A stretch of 64,000 bases of DNA from Ampelomyces quisqualis (lineage: Eukaryota; Ascomycota; Dothideomycetes; Pleosporales; Phaeosphaeriaceae): NCBI GenBank assembly GCA_018398575.1, contig JAGTXZ010000011.1, positions 1,798,001 through 1,862,000 of the forward strand, written 5' to 3'. A model generated the notes under the pieces. It did no database searches. It saw nothing but the letters and a program-made list of their open reading frames with translations, and was not told the DNA's origin. Numbering within the stretch: the first letter of the stretch is position 1; each line of letters begins with the position of its first letter. Shown piece by piece: positions 34,069 to 45,800 of the stretch. The translations under genes and the position numbers were made by a program.

Positions 34069-35457
34069 ATGGCGGACACAGCAACGGCACCCGCGCAGTA
34101 CAAGCAACCGAGTCGCAAGGGCAAGAAGGCCTGGCGCAAAAATGTCGACGTCACGCAAATTCAGTCGGGCCTCGAGGATGTGCGAGATCAGATAATTCAA
34201 GGGTAACCTAGAGTTTGGAAGATACCTGTGAAATTCATCACGCTGACAACATGCAGTGGTGTCATAGCAGAGAAGACCTCAGACGAGCTCTTTGCCGTCG
34301 ACACAATTGGTTCTGCAGATATACAGAAAGAAGTTTCCAAACGGCACAAGCCACTCAAGGTCGATGAGATCCTCGCCCAACGATCAGCTGTTCCCGCCGT
34401 CGCCTCTCGGAAGCGCCTGTCGGATCTGGATAACGAAGGCAAGAGGAAAAAGGCAAAAGTATCAGGCAAAGAATATGACAGGTTAAGGGCCATTGCATAC
34501 GGTGGGGAGCAGGTGAGCAAAGACGTCGTGCAGACAGGCGGTGATGCTGCATACGACCCGTGGACTGTGCAGGAGACAAAAAAGGACCCAAGGTTCTCGT
34601 TCTTGGAGGAGAAGAAGGCAAAAAGAGAGCCAGTCACCCTAAAGCACGCACCTGTCTCGCAAGCCAAGAGTGGAAAGGCCATTCCTGCGGTGCGCAAACC
34701 TGCAGGCGGCAAGTCGTATAACCCGAAATTCGAGGACTGGCAGAATGAACTCATGCGCGAGTCTGACAAGGCAGTCGAGGCAGAGAAGAAGCGTCTGCAA
34801 GAAGCGCAAGAAGAAGCAAGTCGCATGGAGCGTGCCGCCGCCGAGACCGAGTCGGATTCTGGCGAGGAGAGTGTATGGGAGAGCGAGTGGGAGGGCTTCA
34901 GCGAGAACGAGGACAGTAAGCTTAAGATCAAGAGACCTGAGAGGAAATCGTTGTCGCAGCGAAACAAAATCAAGAGGAGGAAAGAGGCAGAGCGTTTGGC
35001 TAGACACGACGCGAAGATGAAGGCGAAGGAGCAACAAGTACGGGAGATCAAGAAGCTTGCGAAAAGCGTAGAAGCCAAAGAGAAGGCAAGGGCGGCTGTG
35101 CGCGAAGCTCTCGAGAATAAGACTTTTGACCTTGTATCGGACGACGACGGCGAAGAGGAGGAGTTGAAGAGGAGACAATTTCGCAAACACCCGTAAGTTT
35201 ATCATAGACGTAGCGACCTACGATCTTTACTGATTTCCTTTAGAATTCCGGAAGCCCCGCTTGAGGTAGTGCTGCCGGACGAGCTCCGTGACTCGCTGCG
35301 GTTGTTGAAGCCCGAAGGAAATTTGCTCAAGGACCGATTCAGAAGTATGATGATACGTGGAAAGGTTGAGTCAAGGAGACAGGTCGCATACACCAAGCAG
35401 AAGAAGTACACAGTGTCGGAGAAGTGGAGTTACAAGGACTGGCAATTGCCTGAGTAG
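34069..35457 (+). CDS. nop53: Ribosome biogenesis factor NOP53
   Basis: Exons 34069-34202, 34257-35192 and 35244-35457 encode 427 residues. The N-terminus PSRKGKKAWRKNVDVT, then GVIAEKTSDELFAVDTIG, is the family signature. A Lys/Arg-rich nuclear stretch and YDPWTVQETKKDPRFSFLEE follow. The middle is highly charged with long helices (SDKAVEAEKKRLQEAQEEAS, ESEWEGFSENEDSK). The last exon carries IPEAPLEVVLPDELRDSLR and RSMMIRGKVESRRQVAYTKQ, ending EKWSYKDWQLPE. Nop53 acts in the nucleolus in late pre-60S maturation and recruits the exosome-linked helicase Mtr4 to process the ITS2 end of 5.8S rRNA. A near full-length antisense open frame exists but is a shadow of this gene. Confidence 0.92.
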
Positions 35458-36300
35458 AGAACTTTGGCATATAAATCCTGTCTGCTTGAAGATTCTCGTA
35501 GAGCCAGCTCATGGCGGCCACTTCTGGACTGGTGATTCGATCTTGGCTTTGCTCCCTAGTAGATCCAAGCAGCCACAATCATGCGGGGACCTCCAGGCTG
35601 CATGCAGGCATCAAACACATTGTGCAATAAGTGCCTTCTCATCAACGATTCCAGCTATGGTGGAGCTGTTGGTGTGGTGTCAAACGATCCACCAGGTGGG
35701 GTCTGCAATCGCACCTGCGCTGTGGCTCAACCATGTGCGCGCAACACATGCCACCCCCGAGCGATTGAACGTACGACCAAGTGTATGCATCACGGTCGTT
35801 CGGCCGTTCATGTGCAGCAAAGAACCTACGTCAATGTAGACAACAAATCGCAGCGTGTCCCACTTCCTTTTTCATCCGCGCTGTCAGTTGCTCCGAAGAG
35901 GAATCCAGCCAGGTCACCAGGAAGCGGTGTCAATATAACACAGCATGAGCGCGCAAGAGGCCGCGAGGGACCTTTCTGAGCACCGAACGGCACAGAACGA
36001 GACTCTAATTAGCCATGTAGGACATGGAGATTCGACAGGAGCCGCGAAGCCGCGAGAAATTTTAAACGCAACAAATGGCGCTAGGCGCACAGACTCAAAG
36101 CGCGGCGCACAGACCAGCGCAGAGCTCCGTGAGCTGTTTGGTCGCGACTGTTGAGCCTGTCGTTCCGCTGTGTCAATGGCTCATCATCGTTCGCGACGTA
36201 TTGCGCTTTCATAGTGCAGCCTGCGACACTTCCCTACCTTGTCGGCCGAGTTCCCAGCACTGCACTGCTTCCTGTCTTGACTCATCTATTGGAGTCGACC
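35458..36300. other. Intergenic; promoter side of nup84
   Basis: 843 bp between two genes on the same strand. It should contain the 3' UTR of nop53 and the promoter of nup84. No RNA gene or repeat is seen; short open frames lack any motif. Confidence 0.4.
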
Positions 36301-39300
36301 ATGCCTTCGCTTTCCTTTGCGCGTCCGTCGCAGCCAGCTGCAGCTCAAGTCAGTCGCACCGGAACTCCGATTGACCTTTCTCATGACACTGAGCTGACGT
36401 TTCGTGAACTACCAGGCAAACAATAGCGCCATGTCCTTCAGGAACTCACGAAGCACGGAAGCTCCCAAGCACAATGACCCCCTGCAGCCTCTGCGCGCAA
36501 TGGCGGATCGAGTCGGAAAAGAGGTAGAAAAGTTCGCTGAAAGGGTCGATCACTGGCATATCCACGGCAATGACAGCGCCCGAACCAAGTACCAAACCAC
36601 GGTCAAGCTGGTTGGAAAATTTCGAGATGTGGCCGAGAATCAGGTGAAGGACTTGAGCAGGGCACACGTAGCGGAGCACAAGAAAGAGCTTGACGACAGT
36701 GTTCGCAGAAGAATCCAAGATATGGCAGAGGCTCCTAATACTAATGGGCAACACGATCTCGCTCCATCATTTGCTTCCACCGCCTTATCAAACCAATCGA
36801 GCAGCAGCCAGGAACACACGCATCTCCAAAAACTGCGACAATGGCAGGCAGAGCTCGCAACATGGGAGCTTGTACTGATCACGATTGACCAATATATCAC
36901 AGAGCCCGAGACAAACCCATCGCATGACAAACACCGAAAACTTGCCGAGGTAGGAGGCGACAAGCGATACAGCCCGAATAGCGAGATCTGGGACCGATTC
37001 GTGATAGAGGATGATCAGGCGAGAGAGAAGGCACTTGTCCTGCGATGGCTCGAACAGACGGCGCGAAATGAAAGGAGTAGTGTAGAGTCCATTACCGAAG
37101 AGCTGGAGGCGCACTCCGGGCGAGGCTCACATACCTGGACAAGCGGCTGGCTGGACACGAAAGGCAAGATTAAGCAAGCCAAGCGCTTGGAGGGAACAGA
37201 CCAGCCTTTGGCGCCAGGCGACTTCCAACTGAAGGCTACAGACAACAAAACGCAAGACCTCACCACGCACCTCGACCCCGATGGGCCGGTTCGGCAAAAG
37301 CGTGTTCTTGAGCAGTCTGACGAATATTACGAGCGTGCGTTGTGGATGGTATGCTACGAAATGCTTCGGCGTGGACTACCGTGGAACGAAGTTTGCGAGT
37401 GGGCACAGGAGAGGAACGAAGCGTGGCGTGGTGTCAGTGTTGGTGCAGCCTGCGAGTCGCATCCAAACGGTGGGCCCAATGTTTCTGGTCCATCTGTTGG
37501 CTATCTGTTTCGTCGCATGTGCTTCTACACAGCAAGAGGAGCTAGGACACCGTATGAAGGAGCTGTGTACGGCCTCCTCAGTGGCGATTTGAAACAGGTG
37601 CAGGTCGTTTGTCGTACTTGGGATGACCATCTACACGCTCACTACAACGCTCTGCTGCTGTCTCGGTTCGACGGTTACCTACTGAAGAATTATCCAAACC
37701 GAGTGAACCAGAAGCTGAACCAAAAGTTTGTTTTCCAGGACGCTGTGGCTAATATTGGTCCTTGGAACGATGCTTCACGGAAAGTGATCGATCTCCTAAG
37801 GCAGCAAAAGGCTACAGCGAAAGAATCCACACACCCCATCAAGCTTATCCAAGGCGCTCTGATTGCTGTAACGTTGGAGGAATTGTTGCTCAAGGTCGGC
37901 ACCGGAATCGCGGACATGCTACAAAACGACGATCGACCGGCCAACCTCATGCTGCATCCAAATTCAGAAAAGACCGATCCTGGGCCGAAGCCCGTGGGTG
38001 CGGAACGAAGCTATACTGCGGAGCAATTCTATCAAGATCTTGCGGCTGACCCGCATGCACTTCGGATACTGGTGCACATTTTTCTCTTGTTCAAGAACGG
38101 ACTGGGTGTCCTCAACTTTGACGACTCGGCAGACATGTCAATTTGGGTGGCCATGGACAACGTGATTGTCGCTTACATCGAACTTCTACGTCTCACGAAA
38201 CGTATCTCATTGATACCGTTGTACGCAGCCCAACTGGCGTCGGAACGTGCAGCTCACTGTCTTGCTCGTGTGCTACCAGATATCAGGAACACCGAGGAGC
38301 AGAAAAAGACTGTCGGGCTCTTTCAACAGTACGGGATCGATGTCGTTGAAGTCATCGCCGAGAGCTACAATTTCTCTTTCAAGAACAGTGGCTTCACTCA
38401 CTTCCACAAAAAACGCTACCCGGTCATTACGTCGCCGATTGCACGGTTCAAGGTCCTGGAGAGCTCTGGTTCTCAGGACTTTGGATTATGGCCCGGATAC
38501 CGCATCAGACGGGAGTTCTCGGGGTCATCTATCGAACCCAGAGACGAAACTATCATTGAAACCCTCCAGTGGTATCACTTCATAAGCCACGACTATCAGC
38601 AAACATTCGATCACTTGAGCGGGGCCCTGACTATTTTCTTACGTAAGTAACTATATTCACTGCTGACGGCAACGCTAATTGATCTTGTAGTCAATGGACG
38701 ACTTGGAGCTGCGGAAAAGGTTATCAATGATCTCAGCGTTGAGTCTCTATCACTGTCAAGAACCGAGGCCTTATGCGGTTATCCCTTCGACATTACCCAA
38801 CCAGGGGTTGAACATCAGGATGAGACACAACTACATGACCACCGAAGTCACTTGACCGGTGCTGCGCTGCGAAGTGCGATGAAACACGATTCATTGCCAA
38901 ACGCAAGAAAACATGGCGCCATTGTACAGCGGCTCCGCGACGCTAGCGCCGCATATTACAATTTGCAGCTCATGGTCCGCATCCTTGTGCTGTTTCGCGA
39001 ATGGCGTCACGAGGAAGAAGAGCTCATCAAGTCAGTATTACTGTTGTGTCCTTTGGGGTCAAGCAAAGACTAATATTCCCTCAGGATTCGCACAGATCAA
39101 TCCCGGCAATCTCAGGATGGCACTGGTAACAAGAAGAAAGCAGACACGTCCCACGTCAAGGATATTCTGGAGTCGATTGAACTGGTCTTTAGCACGCTCA
39201 TATCAGGCATCTCAAGGAGCGCACAGCTCGGTGCTGAGACAGAGACGGACTATTCGTGGAAACTGAAGTGCGCTTACATTCCTGAGATTGTGCTTGCCTA

Positions 39301-39592
39301 CATTTCTGTTCTGCAAACCTCGGCGTTCTTCATGCAGCGTGATTCGGCAGTCTCATCGGGAGTGAAAGCTGTAGAAATTGCCAACCTGGTGGCAGATCAG
39401 GAGAATGCATGGTTGCAGGAAGTCTTTTTGCAAACAGGCAGGATGAGCGCATTGGTGGACGCATTGGCCATGGTGAGTAAGGCTATGTTGAAGCTCAGTG
39501 AGCATGAACCGAAGAAGACTGCGACGAAAAAGAGAGGCAGCAAGGGCGAGACACTGAGGATCTGGGACCTGAATGCAAAGGACCGCGTGTAG
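36301..39592 (+). CDS. nup84: Nucleoporin Nup84/Nup107 of the Y-complex
   Basis: Exons 36301-36348, 36416-38642, 38691-39030 and 39085-39592 encode 1,040 residues. The first exon is inferred from a GTCAGT donor and CTACCAG acceptor that link MPSLSFARPSQPAAAQ to ANNSAMSFRNS in phase; if this is wrong, the Met at 36431 is the alternative start. The family is shown by the alpha-helical block ERALWMVCYEMLRRGLPW, EVCEWAQERNEAWRG, YEGAVYGLLSGDLKQVQVVC then TWDDHLHAHYNALLLSRFD, and VHIFLLFKNGLGVLN. Nup84 forms the stem of the Y-shaped coat of the nuclear pore with Nup133 and Nup145C. The last exon is helical with a basic end (KKTATKKRGSKG). Confidence 0.9.
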
Positions 39593-40744
39593 AGTATTGT
39601 ATGAGGAACTCGAGCCGAGGGCATAGGAATCATCTGCATGTTCATACAAACGTGAAGAGTCAGTACCACGGGCAACCATGGCCTCCCTCGTTAGAACGTA
39701 GAGCGTCCTTGCAGGTGCTGTGCGATCTTTCTATGTATGAGAAAGGCACAAGAGCCTAGTGTTTGACAAACATCATGTATCTGCAGGTTCTTACAAGGGG
39801 TTGTAGTTGAGATGGTGTTCATCTCATTCAGGTTAAAATGAGTGGGTAGTCTTCCGAGCTTTGCCATGGCTAGTCTAGCGTGATTCAGGGCTTGGCATGC
39901 TGCGGTATTGACGTGCATTTCGAGCGACGATCTAGCTCGAAATGGATGGCGATGGGATCCAAGCGCGCAACTGATGTTGGAGAAGAACATGCTGTACATG
40001 TGACAGCTTGGGTACGCAGGATGCCCCATGCTGCGTCACCATAGACGAGAAGATGGTGCTGCTCAGATGCGCTAGAATGGCAGTAGAAAGGGTCCGACGT
40101 TTCGCTGTGTTTTGAAGCTGGGTCGCTCGAGTCGGACCGGTCGGTGGCCGCAGCTGCAGGGACCAGACGATCACCCGCACTTCCCCCATCCTGTTCTTGG
40201 TCGCGCCTGCTGCATTCGTCATCATTACATACCTACAGCAGGCCGGCGGCACCCGACGACTCCCACAGGCACCATATCTATAGCAAAGGGGACGACGTGA
40301 AAGGGTCAATTGGGACTTGGTCACTTGGCGGGTCTCCGTATCCCAGAGGCCGAGACCTGCGCCAACCCGACTACTTCGTATCTACTAGGCGCGTGGCTTG
40401 TGTCACGTGTGTCTTCAACTATTGTCATCCTCCACCTCCGCCGGCCGCTTATTCCGAGAGCCGTCGCTACCACCAAACCGGTCCATCTGGCCTGCCGCAC
40501 CTTCACCCTTTCTCTCTGGCTGCCCCCCTGCCGCCGTCCCGGTCCATCATCCAACGCGGAGAATGGCAATGACTCTCTACTCGACAACGCCGACCGAGTG
40601 CTCTTGTGCCCACCACCACCACCACCACCACCACCACCATACACCATCGCAGCCCGCCCACGAGCCTGCGCAGTTGCACCACCCTTTGCACCACCGCACT
40701 CGCGCTGCCGACACCGACCTTGGCTGCGTGTCTGCCACGGCGCC
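39593..40744. other. Intergenic and long 5' leader
   Basis: 1.15 kb upstream of an unknown disordered-protein gene. The last part is C/A-rich and includes a (CAC)n run and an upstream open frame that overlaps the main start. No other feature. Confidence 0.45.
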
Positions 40745-40760
40745 ATGGCATGGTTCCTAA
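40563..40760 (+). other. Upstream open frame with poly-His run
   Basis: A 65-codon frame starts at ATG 40563 and stops at 40758-40760, so it overlaps the main start (40745) in another frame. It encodes ten consecutive His codons (40611-40640) and more His/Pro. If the transcript starts upstream, ribosomes translating it would pass the main ATG, which could lower expression. It may also simply be untranscribed. Confidence 0.35.
40611..40640 (+). repeat. (CAC)n microsatellite
   Basis: Nine CAC triplets followed by CAT in the leader of the downstream gene. Confidence 0.9.
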
Positions 40761-42229
40761 GGGGAGTCCAGAGCGCCGTCTTCCACTATGCCTCCTGCGC
40801 CCCGTGCACCGGCTACACCGACGGCAGAAAGAGGCGCAGAGCTGCGAGGGCAGCAAGCAAGGTCAAGGAGAAGCTGCAGCTGGAAGATCCAGATTCCTAC
40901 CAACACCCACCGCCAACGGGCACCAACCCCTACTGGGATGAGGAGATTCGCATTGGTCCTGGCCCACCACCACGGAGAGCACGCAGGACCAACACTGGCA
41001 GCACACGTGGCATTACCACCGCTGGGGCTCAGCTCTCGATGCTGAGCAAGGGCGGCAGCAGTATCGAGGGCCACCCTGCAGACGGCCTCCGATCGAGCGA
41101 CGAGACCATTCACGACGAGACCTGGAACCACAAGCGCTACCAGCGAGAGGACGAAGACCTATGGGGGATCAACGAACTCGCCATTCCCCTTCAGCACATC
41201 GCCTCGGGCTCGTCGGTTGGCGGTCCTGGCTACAATCTGAAGAGGCCAGGCACATCGAGGTCCGCCAGCTACTACTCTGTGCGCGCTCCGCCTGTGAACG
41301 ACCTGCATCCACCAGTCGTCAGCATGCCTTCTCCGGACCCTGCCGACAACCGCTGGATGCTCCAGCCTCCGCCCAAGGCCAGCGTAATGGCAGGTAGGGA
41401 GCGCGCAACAAATCGCAGTCGCAGCGCGAGCGGTGCTAGCAGTCGTGTTGAGCTGAGCCTGCAGCGACAACTTAGCAGCAAACGAGTGATGCACAAACTT
41501 GAACGCGGCGAGACACCCGAAATGCCTTCAATGTCACGACACAGCTCCTATAGCAATATTGTCTCTGGTCAGAGGCGTGAGCGAAGCCGAACTCCGCAGG
41601 TCCGATCACCATCTGCAAGTAGTTCTCGGCTCAGAACTCGATGTGATACTGTCCTTTCGCGATCTGATACAGTGAGCACCACCCACTCATTCGCGGACTT
41701 CAACGACGCTATTGTCAAGTCGAACTCTGCACCTGGCCCTTCCGCCGTAAAGGTCATACGTGTTCGCCAAAGTCGTCCGGCGCTCTCCACAGTAGTGTCT
41801 AGTGGCTCAGGCGTTGACGATCTCTCGCCTTCCTCTTTTCAGGGCTATGGCAGCAGCGATGAAAACACACATCCCCAGCAGCCAAGCCAACGCCGCGATT
41901 GTACATGTGCATCCGCGCAATCCACGAAATCAGATCCACATTTGCGCGCACCTCTCAGTTCGTCGGACATGTCGTCTCTGAACTGTCTACAGGATCTGGT
42001 TTCTCCCGGCGACCTGCTCAAATCGTGCTTCATTTCTGCGCCACTGGTCGAGGCCAAGATCCGACTTCCTCCTGAAGACAACGAGGAGGCACGTACACTG
42101 AGGCCGAAGCAGTCCCGGGCCTCAAGTCGCTTTAGCAACCTAGGGGCTGACGAGCAGGTTAGAGTTCCCTTTGATCACGAGGGCGTACCTGTACGAGATC
42201 CACGATTTCGGTGGAGCGTTGACTTTTGA
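40745..42229 (+). CDS. Conserved-looking disordered protein of unknown function
   Basis: Single exon of 494 residues. The start at 40745 is chosen because MAWFLRGVQSAVFHYASCAP then CTGYTDGRKRRRAARAASK looks like the ordered N-terminus; the open frame extends further 5' but is low-complexity there. Blocks that look selected are TGTNPYWDEEIRIGPGPPPR, ARRTNTGSTRGITTAG, SVGGPGYNLKRPGTS, ASYYSVRAPPVNDLHPPVVS and RWMLQPPPKASVM. The rest is Ser/Arg-rich and disordered. A short hydrophobic patch near the start might act as a membrane or lipid contact. I do not recognise a catalytic domain and give no function. The Ser/Arg sites suit regulation by phosphorylation (inference). Confidence 0.65.
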   Translation: MAWFLRGVQSAVFHYASCAPCTGYTDGRKRRRAARAASKVKEKLQLEDPDSYQHPPPTGTNPYWDEEIRIGPGPPPRRARRTNTGSTRGITTAGAQLSMLSKGGSSIEGHPADGLRSSDETIHDETWNHKRYQREDEDLWGINELAIPLQHIASGSSVGGPGYNLKRPGTSRSASYYSVRAPPVNDLHPPVVSMPSPDPADNRWMLQPPPKASVMAGRERATNRSRSASGASSRVELSLQRQLSSKRVMHKLERGETPEMPSMSRHSSYSNIVSGQRRERSRTPQVRSPSASSSRLRTRCDTVLSRSDTVSTTHSFADFNDAIVKSNSAPGPSAVKVIRVRQSRPALSTVVSSGSGVDDLSPSSFQGYGSSDENTHPQQPSQRRDCTCASAQSTKSDPHLRAPLSSSDMSSLNCLQDLVSPGDLLKSCFISAPLVEAKIRLPPEDNEEARTLRPKQSRASSRFSNLGADEQVRVPFDHEGVPVRDPRFRWSVDF

Positions 42230-42882
42230 GTTTTGTTTTTTCGAGGATCCTTGATCTTTCTGAGCGTGTCGTTCATCTCATACATTCATGCCAGCATGCA
42301 CAGTGACATTATTGCAAGTTTCTCTTGGGCGTTTTGGGCATGCATTGGATTCACATTTTCATATATTGTTTTCTTTGAGTTCTGTCGGTGTTGGCAACAA
42401 AATCATATTCCGAGGAGTTGATCATTTGGCGTACTTGGGACCAGACATGGCCATGCATTGCGGCATTTTTCAGATCCATCAGCACCTCACACTGAGCATG
42501 ACCATAATCAATACAAATGTTTTCAGTGTTAAAAACATGTCAATGGTATATTGCTTCGAACACCACAGCCATTTTAAACGCCAGAGTAGATCGTCATGTC
42601 ATGCCACGCCCGTTCGCAGAGCTCATCTCGCGTACTCCTAGACGATGCAAAGTAATCATGATGGGGAAGAAAAGCACAACGCCAGCTATGATGCACATGT
42701 CCGCCGCGATCCGTAAAAGCCCGGCTGAACCCCATGTGAAGGTCGTATACACGCAGCGAGAAGCTGAAATCGCCAACTGCACTACCATGTCTAGCTTCGC
42801 ATCGAGCGAGCTACCAGTACGTCAACGTGTGCAATCCTTCTTAAGCCGATATGTGGCAGGTCCAGGTATTTATACAGCCCAC
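42230..42882. other. Convergent 3' intergenic region
   Basis: 653 bp between facing genes; AT-richer, with T-rich stretches just after the unknown gene. No gene seen. Confidence 0.4.
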
Positions 42883-45800
42883 TCACTCCCTGATCTGTGC
42901 CTTCAAGCCCGCCACTTCCCTCTTCAGCCTCGCATTTTCCTTTCTTAGACGCGCCGCCTCCTCCTCACTCACTTTCAGACGTCGCTGTACTTCCTCGTCA
43001 ACCTTGCCCTTACGTGAGCTGCTGGCCACCTTTTCCAGCTCTTCATTGAAACGCGCATACAATGCCTCATTCTCAGCATTCATGTCTCGATACAACTGAT
43101 CAAGGTGCTTGGCTCGTGCCTCGGAAACTTGTAGCGAGCTACCGACGTCCTGGGCAATTGAATTCGTGCGTATTGTCAAAGTCTCCAGTGTGATCTTGAG
43201 CTGATTCTCAAGTGTCGCTATTCGCGATTCCAAAGACGTCGACTGGCCAGGTGAAGCAGTTGAGGGCGGTGCTGAGCTCTGCGTAGTCAGGCGTGGAGTG
43301 CTTCTAGCATTCAGTTCGTGCCCAATAGCACTGAGCTCGTTCTGAAGGTCTTGAGATGCGCTGTCAATATCGCGTTGCTGATTCTGTAATCGCTCGCGCA
43401 GTTTCTGGGGCGACTGCATGCGAAGCCGTTTTGGCTGACTTGTGGAAGCCGCGCCTGTCTTGGCAGGGCTACGTGCAGGAGGCATCTTGACTGTGTTGCC
43501 CGAACCGGGACGCTCTGATAAGCCGCCGCTGGTAGTAGGCCTGAGGCTAGGAATTCCCGATATCGAATCTCCGCGTTCGCTTCGCCTTTTGGTCGCGCTA
43601 TATGACTTGATAGTGACCTCATCTTTTGACTCGGGTTTCGCGGCGAGAGATTTGGGTCGTACACTGTTGGCACGATCCAGAGCATTACCAGGCGAGTTCT
43701 CTTTGCGTATTGGTGAGCCAAGACGCGTCGGCGTTGGTATGGCAGATGCATGTTTGATTGTCGATGGAGTGGTACGCGATGGAGTCCGGGGCTCAGCGCT
43801 CGCCGACTGTCGACTGTCACGCACTACAGATTCTGGTCTGCGAGGTGTCTGCGGAGACCACGTGGGTACATCGTTAGCATCCTGCAACGTCTTGAGGTCG
43901 CTTAGGGAAGAGCGACGCTTCTTGCGCGGAGGCCCAGCAGTAGGCGGTACCTCTCCAATTGTTCCAAGAGCACCCACAAACGACCGGCCAGGCCCTGCAG
44001 CATTGCCGTTTTCGAAGTTGAAGGCACCAAGGACAGTTGGTCGGTCACGTGAAGACGGGCGCTTGGGTGACATACGGCCGGTGTCTGTAGAATTAGAACG
44101 GCCAAGTAAGGGCGCCCCAGCTTTCGAGAGGCTGGGTGGCTGGCTGTCGGTACCGTAACTGTTCTTACTCAAGGATCGCCATAGCGAACCCACCTTGGAT
44201 TCACTCTCGGATTTACTGTTCTCCCGTGTGAGAGTGCCGAAACCAAAGCGCTTCCGCAGGGACGTGTTGGAGTTGATGGACCCGGCAATCGAACGACCCT
44301 TTGAGTCAACAGATCCGTAGTTGGGAGTGTTGAGCCCTGGGGTTTGGATCGAGAACAGAGCCTCAATATCTTGGACCAGCCGATCCATTAATGAGATGAA
44401 GTCATTGGCATTCCCGGCTGGCACAATCATCTCAGCAAATGCGGCTGTGAGAATTCCTCGATCTCCGTCGTTGCTTGTGCCCTCAAGCAACTCAGCAAGC
44501 AGTTGGATGATTGCACGCAAAGCTCGTTGGTTCTGCGAAGAGAACTCATTCACTGTCGTCCGGAAAAACTCTTCAAATTCTCCGGGATACATGCTATCCG
44601 AACGCATCTGAAGTGAAACCAAAGTGGCATGGGAAAGGACCGGGCCCATTCTCTCCTTCCAAGCAATGTTGAGAAATTTCTCGAACACGGCAAAGAGAAC
44701 GTCGACGGATGATTGCGCGGCAAGATCCAGATTGGAAGGACTCTCCAGAATCGAGTTGTAAAGCTCGTTGACCATGAGCTCATCGGCTGTTGATCTGGCT
44801 CTGACTGAGCGACCTACAATGTTGCCTTTGCGAGCATGTAAGGCGAGAGTCAAGTTCGCAAGAGACTCTTCAAGTTTTGCGAGAGAGTCCATGGGCGTGG
44901 TAGCATTGAAGGAAACGTTCTTGCTCGACGAGTTTGGTCGGGACGTCTCGCCATCTCGGCTGTAAGGGCGAGAAAGTGCAGATTGGCCAGGCAGTGCCAT
45001 TCGAGGGATGTCTCCCAGAGTGTGCGCGTTGCGTTGAAGCTTACGGGTACCACCTTCGCGACCCACACTTCCGGCGAACAGGTTGGAAAGCATCTTTACG
45101 GGTGAATGGGGACGAGATTTGCTCTCTTGGCTGTCCTCAACCTGTGGAAATTGAAGCGTGAGCGACTTCAGTATTTGTTGGTTGCGCAAGAGGTATGCTT
45201 CGCATAGAGTGGGGTTCCGAATGCTGTTCCTGAGCTGCAAGTAATTGGCAAAGCGTTTGTTCAAGACGGGCAGGAATTCCAGGCTTGTTAGTTTGTCCCT
45301 TGCGGAGTATCCGTTGGCGCCTGTCATGTCCAACTGGTAGAATCCATCTCCGAGAATAGAGAGAGCAACGATTAACTCGACGCCTTGCTCACCCACCTGC
45401 AGCGGAGACGACGCTTGCTGCGCGTCCACCAGGACCTGTATCTTAGCCGGTTCTTTCCTACCCTCGACTAGGCCATTTCCCATGTGCTCCGAGATGGACG
45501 AGAATAGGCATAAGTCTCCTGATAGACTGCGGACTTCCCACTTTGAGCTCTCCCGTTCCGTTTCTGGGAATCGTCCTTCCACACGAGCCTTTGTCAGCTC
45601 CTCGACAACCTTTTGAGCTTTGCCTTCGTAAAGTCCTTGAAGATAAAACATGCGCAATCCAAGCCGCTGGCGGTCTCGACTCCGTGGCCGCCCGGCCTGG
45701 GCCACTGTGGGTATATGCGATAGTAGTTGTAGAATGCTACCTTCCGAGTGCTCAGTAAAAAACACCTGGGAAAGCTCCATGGACTGAACAAAAGCCAGTT

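Noticed and set aside
34197..35186. 329-residue antisense frame
   Set aside because: Exact shadow of NOP53; Ser/Leu-rich translation from Lys/Glu-rich sense codons.
40310..40744. 145-residue N-terminal extension of the disordered protein
   Set aside because: Low-complexity Pro/Arg/Ala sequence over a CAC repeat; the ordered start MAWFLRGVQSAV fits better.
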